A stretch of 64,000 nucleotides of DNA from Helicobacter typhlonius (lineage in GTDB: Bacteria > Campylobacterota > Campylobacteria > Campylobacterales > Helicobacteraceae). The notes below the pieces were generated by a model, which was given only the letters and a program-made list of their open reading frames with translations, was not told the DNA's origin and ran no database searches. Of this stretch, positions 1 to 7,567 are shown piece by piece; positions within the stretch are counted from its first letter, which is position 1; each line of letters starts with the position of its first letter. Location: assembly GCF_001460635.1 (NCBI RefSeq), contig NZ_LN907858.1:1302001-1366000 (forward strand), read 5' to 3'. Made by a program: the position numbers and the translations under genes.

Positions 1-1
1 C

Positions 2-181
2 ACCAAATGTATGCAATGTGTGCGCATTTGTCCAGAGCCTGAAGTGCTAAAACCCATTGGTAAAACAGAGGGCGCATTAAAAGATATAGCGTGTTTGCGC
101 TGTGGTAGGTGTATTGAGGTGTGCGATGATGACGCACTAAAATTTAGTATTGTGAATTTCACACAAAAGGAGAAAAAATGA
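2..181 (+). CDS. napH: NapH, C-terminal fragment (quinol dehydrogenase membrane component of Nap)
   Basis: Only the last 59 residues are in the window; the 5' part lies upstream. They hold two 4Fe-4S motifs of the ferredoxin kind, CMQCVRICP near the start and CLRCGRCIEVC about 30 residues later, as in the cytoplasmic tail of NapH. NapH is an inner-membrane protein that, with NapG, passes electrons from quinol to the periplasmic nitrate reductase. The stop TGA overlaps the ATG of napB (ATGA), so the two are translationally coupled. The call rests on the Cys motifs plus the napB-napL-napD genes that follow. NapF-like ferredoxins have similar motifs, but the position before napB favours NapH. 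Confidence 0.85.
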   Translation, partial: TKCMQCVRICPEPEVLKPIGKTEGALKDIACLRCGRCIEVCDDDALKFSIVNFTQKEKK

Positions 182-744
182 AAAAATACATTCAGGGCTT
201 AATGATAGGCTTAGTTGGATTGGCATTTTTTGCGTGTTCGGATTCTACAGAATCTAAGGGCGATAATGCACCTAAAGAAATACAAAGTGGCGAAATGCTT
301 AAAGATAATGAGATTGGGTTGAGAAAAGTGGATTTGCAAGATGAAAAAGATGTCAAATTGCTTCAATACGCATATCCTAATGCTTCTGCTGGTGAAAGCA
401 CACCTATTGAACGTTCATTTGAAAATGCACCGCCTATGATTTCCCATAGCATAGAGGATATGCTCCCTATCACACAGGATAACAATCAATGCCTTGCGTG
501 CCACGACCCGGCTATTGCAAAAGATGTAGGCGCAGTGGCTGCTCCGGCTTCACACACTTATGATTTACGCACAAATAAGGATTTAGCAGGTGTCTCTCCA
601 GCGCGATTTAATTGTGTGCTATGCCATACGCCACAAGCCGAAGTATCGCCAACAATTGCAAATACTTTCTCGCCTGACTTCCGCACACAAGGTTCTAAAA
701 ATTCATCGAATCTGCTTGATGTGCTTAACGAAGGTGTCAAGTAA
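178..744 (+). CDS. napB: NapB, dihaem cytochrome c subunit of periplasmic nitrate reductase
   Basis: This 188-residue exported protein has two c-type haem motifs, CLACH at 105-109 and CVLCH at 146-150. His90 and His126 are candidate axial ligands, the arrangement expected for NapB, which hands electrons to catalytic NapA in the periplasm. Residues 1-20 form a signal segment ending FFAC-S, so Cys20 could be a lipidation site, although NapB is normally soluble. A GGAGAAAA Shine-Dalgarno site precedes the ATG, which overlaps the napH stop. The gene lies between napH and napL, an order known from Campylobacter and Wolinella nap operons, with no napF in between. Confidence 0.95.
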   Translation: MKKYIQGLMIGLVGLAFFACSDSTESKGDNAPKEIQSGEMLKDNEIGLRKVDLQDEKDVKLLQYAYPNASAGESTPIERSFENAPPMISHSIEDMLPITQDNNQCLACHDPAIAKDVGAVAAPASHTYDLRTNKDLAGVSPARFNCVLCHTPQAEVSPTIANTFSPDFRTQGSKNSSNLLDVLNEGVK

Positions 745-746
745 GA

Positions 747-1787
747 ATGTGCAGATTCTGTGTTCCATTACTCGCCTTGCTTTGTATGCTGCCCCTATGG
801 GCGCAGTATGGCGCGAATAGTGGATTGACAAAGCCGATTGTTATAGAAAGCACAAATGCACAGATAATCCATACGAGCGCGATTATCACGCATATAAGTA
901 GCTTTAATAATCAAATCTTCGTGGGTAATGCCAGTGGTGGCATCGATGTGTTTAGCCTTGATAAAAGTAAAAGGGCGCATAAGGCATATAGCCTCACTTT
1001 GCCCCTCGTGAAAGATTATTTTGACAATGACTTTGCGCCACGCGTGTTTGATATTACAACCTTTGATGGCAAAACACTTTTTGTGCTAAGTGAGGCTTCA
1101 CGCGGTGGAAAGCAGATTCTCAAAATCTCCGCTATGCAAGAAGCAGAGGTGATTTACCAAACGACCACTTCACCTAAGCGCATTATCGCCTTTGATAAAG
1201 ACAAACTCGTTGTTGGTTTTTTGAGTAATGAAATTGGGCTTTTTGATATAAAAAACGCGAATTTTATCTATATGAGCCACCCTAGCCTTGCTGGTTTTTC
1301 GGATTTATGCGTGAATGCACCATTTATCTTTAGCACCGATGAATCCGGTATAGTCAATGTGCTTAATGTGTCTAATGGTGAGCTACTTGCACGACTTGAA
1401 AACATCAATAAGGACAATAACTACCAAATCGCCTCTGCGCGTGATAAGATTCTAACTGCGGGTGCAGATAGGCAAATGGGCGTTTATACTTTTAGCACAC
1501 AGCCACAAAATAGCACACAAAAAGCGCAATTTAGCCTAAAAAATGCTGCAAGTATAAAAAGTCATTTTCTTATCTACGCGGTGGGAATCTCACCACAAGC
1601 AAATTTTGGGGCATTTAGCAAAAATGAACAAAACGACATAGGCGTGATACATTTGCCCACTATGCGCGAAATTTACACATTGAAAGGCACAACCTCGCTT
1701 ATTAATAGCATTATTTTTTATGATGAGAAAACAATCATTAGCGGAAGTGATGATAAAAGTATGATTATTTGGCAACTAAAGGACTAA
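747..1787 (+). CDS. napL: NapL, WD40-like periplasmic protein of the nap operon
   Basis: The product is 346 residues. It starts with a signal peptide (hydrophobic residues about 5-18 ending LWAQ) and continues as a beta-propeller-like chain; the last repeat ends GSDDKSMIIWQL, a typical WD40 blade. NapL is known from epsilonproteobacterial nap clusters. Its role is poorly defined and it is reported as not essential for nitrate reduction in Wolinella. It begins two bases after the napB stop and ends one base before napD, so all are one transcript. The assignment rests on position and repeat character more than on a catalytic motif. Confidence 0.85.
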   Translation: MCRFCVPLLALLCMLPLWAQYGANSGLTKPIVIESTNAQIIHTSAIITHISSFNNQIFVGNASGGIDVFSLDKSKRAHKAYSLTLPLVKDYFDNDFAPRVFDITTFDGKTLFVLSEASRGGKQILKISAMQEAEVIYQTTTSPKRIIAFDKDKLVVGFLSNEIGLFDIKNANFIYMSHPSLAGFSDLCVNAPFIFSTDESGIVNVLNVSNGELLARLENINKDNNYQIASARDKILTAGADRQMGVYTFSTQPQNSTQKAQFSLKNAASIKSHFLIYAVGISPQANFGAFSKNEQNDIGVIHLPTMREIYTLKGTTSLINSIIFYDEKTIISGSDDKSMIIWQLKD

Positions 1788-1788
1788 G

Positions 1789-2151
1789 ATGAATATTTCA
1801 AGCATTATTGTAAAAACCACAGAAGAGCATTTTGAATCCGTGAAAGAGGTAATAGATGAACTGCAAAATTGTGAGATTTATATCGCAGATAAGCCCACAC
1901 ATCAGCTTATTGTAGTAGTAGAAGCCCCTAGCACAGAGGAGGAAATCGCCCTCAATAAACATATAGAATCCTTGCGCGGTGTGATAAGTGCGAATATGCA
2001 CTACGCTTATCAAGAAAGCGAAATTAACGCGCAGCTTAAAAACATAGATGGTGGTGTAAGTGAATTTCTCAATAATGATTCTATCCCTATTGAAAACATC
2101 GCATATTCTGGCTCTGTGGCACATCTTATGGGTAAAAAACGCAAAAAATAG
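1789..2151 (+). CDS. napD: NapD, chaperone for NapA maturation
   Basis: This 120-residue cytoplasmic protein opens with the ISSIIVKT strand typical of NapD. It has the ferredoxin-like beta-alpha-beta fold pattern ending in a short region that reads through GVISANMHYAYQ. NapD binds the twin-arginine signal of NapA and holds it back from export until the molybdenum cofactor is in place. About 40 residues follow the core domain, longer than in enterobacterial NapD and ending in a Lys-rich tail (GKKRKK). It is the last gene of the operon and meets a convergent esterase gene three bases later. Confidence 0.9.
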   Translation: MNISSIIVKTTEEHFESVKEVIDELQNCEIYIADKPTHQLIVVVEAPSTEEEIALNKHIESLRGVISANMHYAYQESEINAQLKNIDGGVSEFLNNDSIPIENIAYSGSVAHLMGKKRKK

Positions 2152-2154
2152 TGC

Positions 2155-2994
2155 TTATTGCATTAAAGTATCTAAGCCTAAATTTAAAGCATAAGGAATA
2201 GAGCTCCCGTGATTTTGCCCCATTAACTCAACAAATACAATACTTTTGGGATTGGGTGCGCTCTTTTGCAAAGCTTGCACAATCTCTTCAATCTTGTATT
2301 TTGCTTGTCTTTGAGAATTTGCCTCTAAACTACCACGAGTGGAAATAATAGAATCTGGATAATGCGTTATCTCAAGAGGTAAGGTTATAAATTTCCCCTC
2401 ACCCCACCAAAGTGAAGGCGAAGCACAAACATAATGGCTAAAACTTCGCGGCTTATGCAAAAGTGTATATAACACAAAAAGCCCGCCAAAAGAATGTCCA
2501 AAAAGTAGCTCTTTATGAGGTATACCAAATCGCTTATGTATCAATGGTTGGACTTTTTGCGTGATAAAATCTAAAAATATATTGATTCCACCGCCACCAC
2601 TAAATGAATCCCGCAATTCTTTAGAAAGCAAAGGCGTATAATCATAAGTGCGCGATGCCCTATCAAAAGCCAATGTGCTATCGTGCCCGATTCCTACGAT
2701 GATAGGCAATGATTGAAAAGGCTGTGTAGATTCTTTTTTGGCAATTTCATTGAGTAACAAGGGGAAAAACGCATTGCCATCTAGCATATAAAATACACTT
2801 GTTTTATCTTTTTTATGCTTTGGAATAGCGATGTAAATATTATAGAATCTGCCCTGCGTATTTTGTAAGCGTATAGATTCTATTGCAAAAAGTGCCTTTG
2901 CTTCTTGGGTGATAGGCGAGATTTCTTGCGAGGGTGCGCCAAACGCAGAGGAGCAAAGCAACACGATTAATATCGTTATTTTGCAGATTCTCAT
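2155..2994 (-). CDS. Secreted alpha/beta-hydrolase, esterase D / IroE-like
   Basis: At 279 residues, it has a signal peptide (hydrophobic 5-18, cleavage near SAFGA) and the nucleophile elbow GHSFGG with Ser168. A late His262 in QNHGSS completes a likely triad. The fold and motif order match the putative-esterase family that includes IroE and bacillibactin esterases, which hydrolyse siderophore ester bonds, but the true substrate is unknown. A frame open 11 codons further upstream would overlap the haemoglobin gene. I chose the ATG at 2994 because AAAGAG precedes it and the signal peptide begins there. It follows the ctb gene on the same strand. Confidence 0.75.
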   Translation of the reverse strand: MRICKITILIVLLCSSAFGAPSQEISPITQEAKALFAIESIRLQNTQGRFYNIYIAIPKHKKDKTSVFYMLDGNAFFPLLLNEIAKKESTQPFQSLPIIVGIGHDSTLAFDRASRTYDYTPLLSKELRDSFSGGGGINIFLDFITQKVQPLIHKRFGIPHKELLFGHSFGGLFVLYTLLHKPRSFSHYVCASPSLWWGEGKFITLPLEITHYPDSIISTRGSLEANSQRQAKYKIEEIVQALQKSAPNPKSIVFVELMGQNHGSSIPYALNLGLDTLMQ

Positions 2995-3004
2995 CAAAGC
3001 TCTT

Positions 3005-3394
3005 TTAATGGTGCAACCCACTCTCATACATCATATATTGGAATCTTTGGGCTATCATTTGAGCCCGCTGCATTATTACTACGATATGCTCCTCTTTTGC
3101 ATACACTGCCCTCAAACTCTCCTCAAAGAGACTAAGCCACACATTAAAAAGTTCGCGTGGAAAAGGTGGCAAATCAAGGTGAGCTTTGAGCGGTTGCCCA
3201 TTATAATCGCCCATACTCAAAAGCATACCTTGCCAAAAATTTGCAATCTTTGCCTTATGTGCTTCCCATACCTCATCGCTTGTGCCAACTTTGGTATTAA
3301 AAATTTCGCCAAGCCCACTTTTATCCGCACGCACCTTAGCATAAAAAATATCCATAAGCTGACGGATAGAATCCACATTAATTTCTTCAAACAT
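3005..3394 (-). CDS. ctb: Group III truncated haemoglobin, Ctb orthologue
   Basis: A 129-residue single-domain globin. It shares long stretches with Campylobacter jejuni Ctb, including the haem-binding part KAHLDLPPFP with proximal His72. It also has the distal-pocket tyrosine at Tyr19 (B10) and a tryptophan at Trp86 (G8). Ctb binds oxygen and nitric oxide; in C. jejuni it is induced by nitrosative stress through NssR. A GGAGAAAAG site precedes the ATG. The gene follows a 28-residue ORF and a small membrane protein on the same strand, and the regulator lies divergently beyond them. The identification as group III globin is firm; the exact role in this species is inferred. Confidence 0.92.
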   Translation of the reverse strand: MFEEINVDSIRQLMDIFYAKVRADKSGLGEIFNTKVGTSDEVWEAHKAKIANFWQGMLLSMGDYNGQPLKAHLDLPPFPRELFNVWLSLFEESLRAVYAKEEHIVVIMQRAQMIAQRFQYMMYESGLHH

Positions 3395-3403
3395 CTTTTC
3401 TCC

Positions 3404-3490
3404 TTATTTTAAAAATAACGCAAGCTTTAGCAAAATAAAAACCACCAAGCTTACAAACAATACCATACTGACTATCTCTATGCTCATCAT
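3404..3490 (-). CDS. 28-residue single-span membrane micropeptide
   Basis: The ORF starts with two consecutive ATG codons immediately after a perfect AAGGAGG site and encodes 28 residues, almost all hydrophobic from Ile6 to Leu27 and ending in Lys. It would form one transmembrane helix. It lies 13 bases after the membrane-protein gene at 3504 and ends 9 bases before ctb, so it fits within an operon. No known family is recognised. Small subunits of respiratory or haem membrane complexes look like this, but that is only an analogy. The strong ribosome-binding site and operon placement argue it is translated. Confidence 0.6.
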   Translation of the reverse strand: MMSIEIVSMVLFVSLVVFILLKLALFLK

Positions 3491-3503
3491 TTCCTCCTTA
3501 CAC

Positions 3504-3953
3504 TTACACATAAAATGCCACTTTTGCCAATAGCACAATGAATAACCCAAGAAATAAGGCAATGGGGTGAATCACTTTTGCCAAAGGATTCTTAAGCCCT
3601 AAAAACTTGCAGCTTAGCGAGATAACCACCATTAATACAATGGCGAATGCAAGGCACATTTTTATAAGCAAAAAGATTTGAAACGATGTCTCAAAAAAGC
3701 CTTGATTACCGCCGATATAGCGACTTATCATCGCTCCACCTGTCAGCACCAAGAAAAGCAGACATAAAGGCATTATCTTTACGCCCCTTTTGCTTATTAC
3801 GCCAAATACCTTATCAGCAATCTCATCGCCTAGAATCCTCCTCAAAGGAGTGAGTAGCACCACATCAGTAAAAATATAGCCTAAAAATATTATCACACAC
3901 AACAAATGGAGTGTGAGAAAATAGGGATAAAGTGCTTCCACAAAACCTCCCAT
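3504..3953 (-). CDS. Four-helix membrane protein, CopD/DUF2269-like
   Basis: The protein is 149 residues with four predicted membrane helices (about 9-29, 56-76, 89-112 and 125-148). Histidines sit near helix ends, including His16 in helix 1 and His129 before helix 4. This size and His placement resemble small haem-binding membrane proteins of the CopD/DUF2269 type, but I cannot assign a substrate. It is the first gene of a minus-strand unit with the 28-residue ORF and ctb, and diverges from the Crp/Fnr-type regulator. That position suggests it is co-regulated with the haemoglobin and works on nitric oxide, oxygen or electron transfer at the membrane. Confidence 0.65.
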   Translation of the reverse strand: MGGFVEALYPYFLTLHLLCVIIFLGYIFTDVVLLTPLRRILGDEIADKVFGVISKRGVKIMPLCLLFLVLTGGAMISRYIGGNQGFFETSFQIFLLIKMCLAFAIVLMVVISLSCKFLGLKNPLAKVIHPIALFLGLFIVLLAKVAFYV

Positions 3954-4067
3954 ATACTCTTTTTGGATTTAAAATACAAAATCTTAAAGCAAAATATATA
4001 AAAAAACATTGATATAGGTTAAGATTTGCTACAATATATCCATAAATCTATACAGAGGCGACCCCTT
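3954..4067 (+). promoter_or_regulatory. Divergent promoter region with an NssR-like half-palindrome
   Basis: Positions 4009-4022 read TTGAT-N4-GTTAA. The right half matches the NssR consensus TTAAC-N4-GTTAA fully and the left half matches at three of five bases. A TACAAT -10 box for the regulator lies at 4030-4035, so the site would overlap its -35 region. On the other strand a weak -10 (TAAGAT, 3981-3986) would place the site about 41 bases upstream of the start of transcription, the usual position for a class II activator. The consensus is from Campylobacter; binding here is inferred. Confidence 0.45.
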
Positions 4068-4640
4068 ATGCAGCGACTTTTTGACACCCTCACACATATC
4101 GGGCAAAAACGGCATTACAATGCAGGAGAGCTACTCTTTTTTGAGGGAGAATGTGTATCCTCTTTGCTTTTACTCACTCAAGGCGAGGTGCGCCTCTATA
4201 AAAGCAAAACAGATATTGATGATAGTGAATGCACCCTGCATATCATCACTGCACCTTCTCTTATTGCTGAAATGCCCTTTTTTATGCGATTAAAATATCC
4301 ATCAAATGCACAATGTATGCAGCCTTGCGAAATCATCAAGATTCGGCTTGAGATCTTTCATACACATATTTTGCAAGATGTGCAAATGTGCTCACTTTTT
4401 ATCACTTCTTTATGCCACAAGATACAAATCTTAGAATCTCACATCAATGCACACAATCAAAACTTGCAAACACGGCTTTTAGCCTATCTCAATGCGCATA
4501 AAGATTTACTCCACACACAAACTCAAAGGCAAATTGCCCAAAGTCTCAATGTCTCTCCAGAGTCGCTCTCGCGCACCCTTAAGATGCTTAAAAATAAAGG
4601 CATCATTACTACAATCAAGGGCAAGATTCAGATTCTATGA
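4068..4640 (+). CDS. nssR: NssR-type Crp/Fnr family regulator
   Basis: This is a 190-residue regulator with an N-terminal cyclic-nucleotide-binding-like barrel (about 10-110, including the AGELLFFEGE turn) and a C-terminal winged helix whose recognition helix reads NVSPESLSRTLK. It lacks the N-terminal Cys cluster of Fnr. It is divergent from the ctb unit, as nssR is from ctb in Campylobacter jejuni, where it activates globin genes on nitrosative stress. A longer frame beginning TTG at 4026 runs through the probable -10 box; the ATG at 4068 has an AGAGG site and is preferred. The 3' end overlaps the convergent MATE gene by 13 bases. Confidence 0.78.
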   Translation: MQRLFDTLTHIGQKRHYNAGELLFFEGECVSSLLLLTQGEVRLYKSKTDIDDSECTLHIITAPSLIAEMPFFMRLKYPSNAQCMQPCEIIKIRLEIFHTHILQDVQMCSLFITSLCHKIQILESHINAHNQNLQTRLLAYLNAHKDLLHTQTQRQIAQSLNVSPESLSRTLKMLKNKGIITTIKGKIQIL

Positions 4641-6001
4641 GCTAGATTTAGCACACCATAGCGAAACTCATAGATAATCACACCAATCACCACCACACTT
4701 GAACACACAAGAGAAAGCGGATAAGAAAACCACACGCCAAAAACACCATAATAATAAGACAAAACAAAAAGTAAAATACTCACAAAAATGAGATTATAAG
4801 AGAGTGTGATAAGAAAAGAGCTTTTTGGACGTTGGATTGATTGAAAAAATATTGCACTCACAATATTAAATCCTAAAAATATATAGCCTATAAAATACAC
4901 TTTCATTGCTTCAAGGGTTGGCTCTAAAATCATTTCTTGCCCACTTTTTAAAAAAAGTTTGACGAGCATAGAATCTATACTCATAAATACTGCATAAACT
5001 AAAATGCCTAAAGCAGTAGCAAAGCCCACTCCAAAAGCATAAATCCCCCTCACTCGCTTCATCTCTCCAGCTCCATAGTTATAGCTTGCTACAGGCTGCA
5101 CACCTTGAGCGCAAGAGAGTAAAATTGTAAAACAAACTACACCCACATACATCACGATACTATAAATAGCAAGATAGCTCACTTTCATCTCTTCGCTTTC
5201 AGCTAAAGCTTTCAATGTGTGATTAAACATAATCATTACAAATGCTACGCTAAGCTCAGAAATGCTTTGAGGCACACCATTTTTTGCAGAAGCAAACACA
5301 GCATTGAGTGAAAAACGCCATACAAAATAAATGCGCCCTCTTTTACGCACAAAATGGCTTAAAAGTATCATCATACCTAATCCGTGTCCCATAGCAGTAG
5401 CAAGTGCAGAGCCAAACATACCAAGCTCTAACACAAATAAAAAAATATAATTTAATACAATATTTGATGCAGAGCCAATAATCATCGCCATCATTGCCAA
5501 AATCGGGCGTTTATCATTAATCACAAAAATATCAAGCAAAGGGTGAAGCACCATAATCACAGCACTCAAAAAAATCACTTGCAAATACTCTACTACATAG
5601 GGCAGCACCAACTCATTTGCCCCAAGTGCAAGAGCGACTTTTTCTACGCAGAAAAAAAGAATTACGCCGATAATGACAGAAGAGAGGGTAGCAAAATAAA
5701 ATACCGAGCTAAACATTAATCTTGCACGGTTATCTTGTCCTTTACCCAAAAAATACGAAGCAATAGAAGCAGCTCCTAAGCCAAAGAGTAATTCAAAAGC
5801 AATGAGAGCAGGAAATATAGGCCAACATAGCCCAATAGCAGCAAGTGCATTTTCACCAAGCTTTTTCCCCACAAAAATACCATCAATGGTTGAATAAGTT
5901 GAAAGCGCAAGCATTGCGCATAAATTAGGGATAAAAAAATAAAAAAAGAGCTTATAAATAGAATCTGTGCGCATATTGACTTTATCCGCTGCCACGCTCA
6001 T
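4628..6001 (-). CDS. MATE family multidrug/Na+ efflux transporter
   Basis: At 457 residues it has twelve predicted membrane helices in two homologous halves, the size and pattern of MATE (NorM/DinF-like) antiporters. These export cationic drugs or metabolites in exchange for Na+ or H+. The N-terminal region has FFIPNLCAMLALSTYSTIDGIFVG, a typical first helix pair. The longest open frame begins 17 codons earlier, but AAGGAG five bases before the ATG at 6001 fixes the start. It stands alone on the minus strand after kdsB, from which it is separated by about 110 bases. The substrate cannot be read from the sequence. Confidence 0.88.
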   Translation of the reverse strand: MSVAADKVNMRTDSIYKLFFYFFIPNLCAMLALSTYSTIDGIFVGKKLGENALAAIGLCWPIFPALIAFELLFGLGAASIASYFLGKGQDNRARLMFSSVFYFATLSSVIIGVILFFCVEKVALALGANELVLPYVVEYLQVIFLSAVIMVLHPLLDIFVINDKRPILAMMAMIIGSASNIVLNYIFLFVLELGMFGSALATAMGHGLGMMILLSHFVRKRGRIYFVWRFSLNAVFASAKNGVPQSISELSVAFVMIMFNHTLKALAESEEMKVSYLAIYSIVMYVGVVCFTILLSCAQGVQPVASYNYGAGEMKRVRGIYAFGVGFATALGILVYAVFMSIDSMLVKLFLKSGQEMILEPTLEAMKVYFIGYIFLGFNIVSAIFFQSIQRPKSSFLITLSYNLIFVSILLFVLSYYYGVFGVWFSYPLSLVCSSVVVIGVIIYEFRYGVLNLAHRI

Positions 6002-6114
6002 TTTCACTCCTTTTGTAGATTCAAAATAAATATAAAACCTGTGATAAAACATAGAATCTAATGCGCTGTGCTAAAGTGCTAGAATCTGCGCCCTAGCAAA
6101 CGCGCAATAAAATG

Positions 6115-6846
6115 CTATTTTTCACTCTCTCTAAGATATGCTAACGCCCTCTCATAATCTTGTGGCGTATCAATCCCCACGCTTTTTGTTTCTACCACCG
6201 CTAAAGCAATAGTTTTTCTATGATAAATTGCGCGAAGCTGCTCTAATTTCTCTATATCCTCTATTGGGCTTTTTGGCAAGGAGCAAAACTCCTGCAAAGT
6301 CTTTGCATAAAAGCCATAAATTCCCAAATGCCCCAAATATGGAAAATGCTGCATAGTCTTGCTATCTTTATCGCGGTGAAATGGAATAGTAGCACGAGAG
6401 AAATAAATCGCCTCATTATGCGCGTTTAACACGACTTTAACAAGATTAGAATCCACGCTAGAAGATTCAGAAATCACCTTTGCTAAAGTCCCCATAAAAG
6501 GCTTTTTTTCTTTCATTAAGGCAATGAGTGTGGAAATAACATTATGTTCCAAAAATGGCTCATCAGCTTGAATATTAAGAATAACCTCATTATCGCTCAA
6601 TCCGAGTTTTTTACTTGCCTCTGCACATCTATCTGTGCCGCTACTATGACTTTTAGCTGTCATTACACAAGGAATCTTATGTGTTTTACATACAGATGCT
6701 ATTTGTTCATCATCACACGCCACCACAACAGAATCTACCTGCTGTGCATTAAGTGCTGTGCGCACGACCATAGGCAACCCACCTATATCACATAATACTT
6801 TTTTTGGGAATCGTGTAGATTCTAATCTTGCAGGAATAATAATCAT
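6115..6846 (-). CDS. kdsB: KdsB, CMP-3-deoxy-D-manno-octulosonate cytidylyltransferase
   Basis: At 243 residues the protein matches the usual length. It carries the N-terminal nucleotide-binding signature IPARLESTRFPKKVL, the LNIQADEPF loop and a C-terminal region typical of KdsB. It activates Kdo with CTP in the cytoplasm for lipopolysaccharide inner-core synthesis. The ATG at 6846 is preceded by AAGGAGG. It is downstream of the gtrA-type gene on the same strand, so it borders the surface-glycan locus, though the enzyme itself is essential housekeeping and carries no homopolymer tract. Confidence 0.95.
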   Translation of the reverse strand: MIIIPARLESTRFPKKVLCDIGGLPMVVRTALNAQQVDSVVVACDDEQIASVCKTHKIPCVMTAKSHSSGTDRCAEASKKLGLSDNEVILNIQADEPFLEHNVISTLIALMKEKKPFMGTLAKVISESSSVDSNLVKVVLNAHNEAIYFSRATIPFHRDKDSKTMQHFPYLGHLGIYGFYAKTLQEFCSLPKSPIEDIEKLEQLRAIYHRKTIALAVVETKSVGIDTPQDYERALAYLRESEK

Positions 6847-6924
6847 CTTTGCCTCCTTATGCCTAAAGTTTTGTGAAATTGTAGCTTGATTGAGATAAAA
6901 TCAAACACAAAATACAGCTTAAAT

Positions 6925-7314
6925 TTATGAATCCTTAGGTGAAAAAGCATAACATTTGCTCATCACAAAACCAACGCATACATACACTACACCGCCGACA
7001 ATTTGTGCAAAATAAGGATTCATATCTAAGATTCTATATGCAAAGCTCATCACAAAAAATTGTGCTACATACGCCACACCCATAGCTAAAGCAAAACGAG
7101 GTAAATCGCGTTTATGAGAAGAAGGCGAAGCAAAGGTAAAAGTTTTATTCAATATATAAGAAACCACAAAACCCACACCATAGCCTATTGCATTTGCCAC
7201 TTCTGGCACAATGCCACACCATAGTGCAAAAAATATCACGCCATAGCCAACGCAAGTATTTACTACTCCTACGCTTAAGTATTTAATACCTGCTTTATGC
7301 CACGGATTTTTCAT
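6925..7314 (-). CDS. GtrA family membrane protein
   Basis: A 129-residue protein with four membrane helices (about 10-30, 38-58, 75-95 and 101-121). It shows the GtrA pattern, including the first-helix YLSVGVVNTCVGYGV region and an NKTFTF turn after helix 2. GtrA proteins are thought to flip undecaprenyl-phosphate-linked sugars across the inner membrane for serotype-converting glycosylation. Two GtrB-like GT2 enzymes and several polytopic transferase candidates lie upstream in the same orientation, so a shared pathway is likely. The ATG at 7314 begins the conserved part; no better start is visible. Confidence 0.85.
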   Translation of the reverse strand: MKNPWHKAGIKYLSVGVVNTCVGYGVIFFALWCGIVPEVANAIGYGVGFVVSYILNKTFTFASPSSHKRDLPRFALAMGVAYVAQFFVMSFAYRILDMNPYFAQIVGGVVYVCVGFVMSKCYAFSPKDS

Positions 7315-7567
7315 TTATGCTCCAGATTTGTATTGTTTTGCCATATCCAAATTTTAGCAAAAATTAGAATGTAAATTTCAAATGTTTTATTTTCTTTTTG
7401 ATAAGGGAGGGACAAAAATACGCTGTGGGTTAAAGTAGCTTCGCATAAATGCAAAATCGCTCCCTTTATAATCCCCTGCCCTTGCAAGGCTTTAAAAGTT
7501 TGGCTTCACGCACACAATTATTTTATTGCTTATAAAAATATCTCACAGCCAAAAGCAAATGAATCAC
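7315..7567 (-). other. Intergenic, 253 bases, no gene recognised
   Basis: The space between the DUF6056-like gene and gtrA has no ORF with a plausible ribosome-binding site and no clear tRNA or hairpin followed by T. It is AT-rich with a few G/C-rich words. A promoter for the gtrA gene may lie here, but I cannot point to a convincing -10 box. Confidence 0.4.

Noticed and set aside
4026-4067. A longer regulator frame starting at TTG 4026
   Set aside because: That stretch contains the likely -10 box and has no ribosome-binding site; ATG 4068 has AGAGG.
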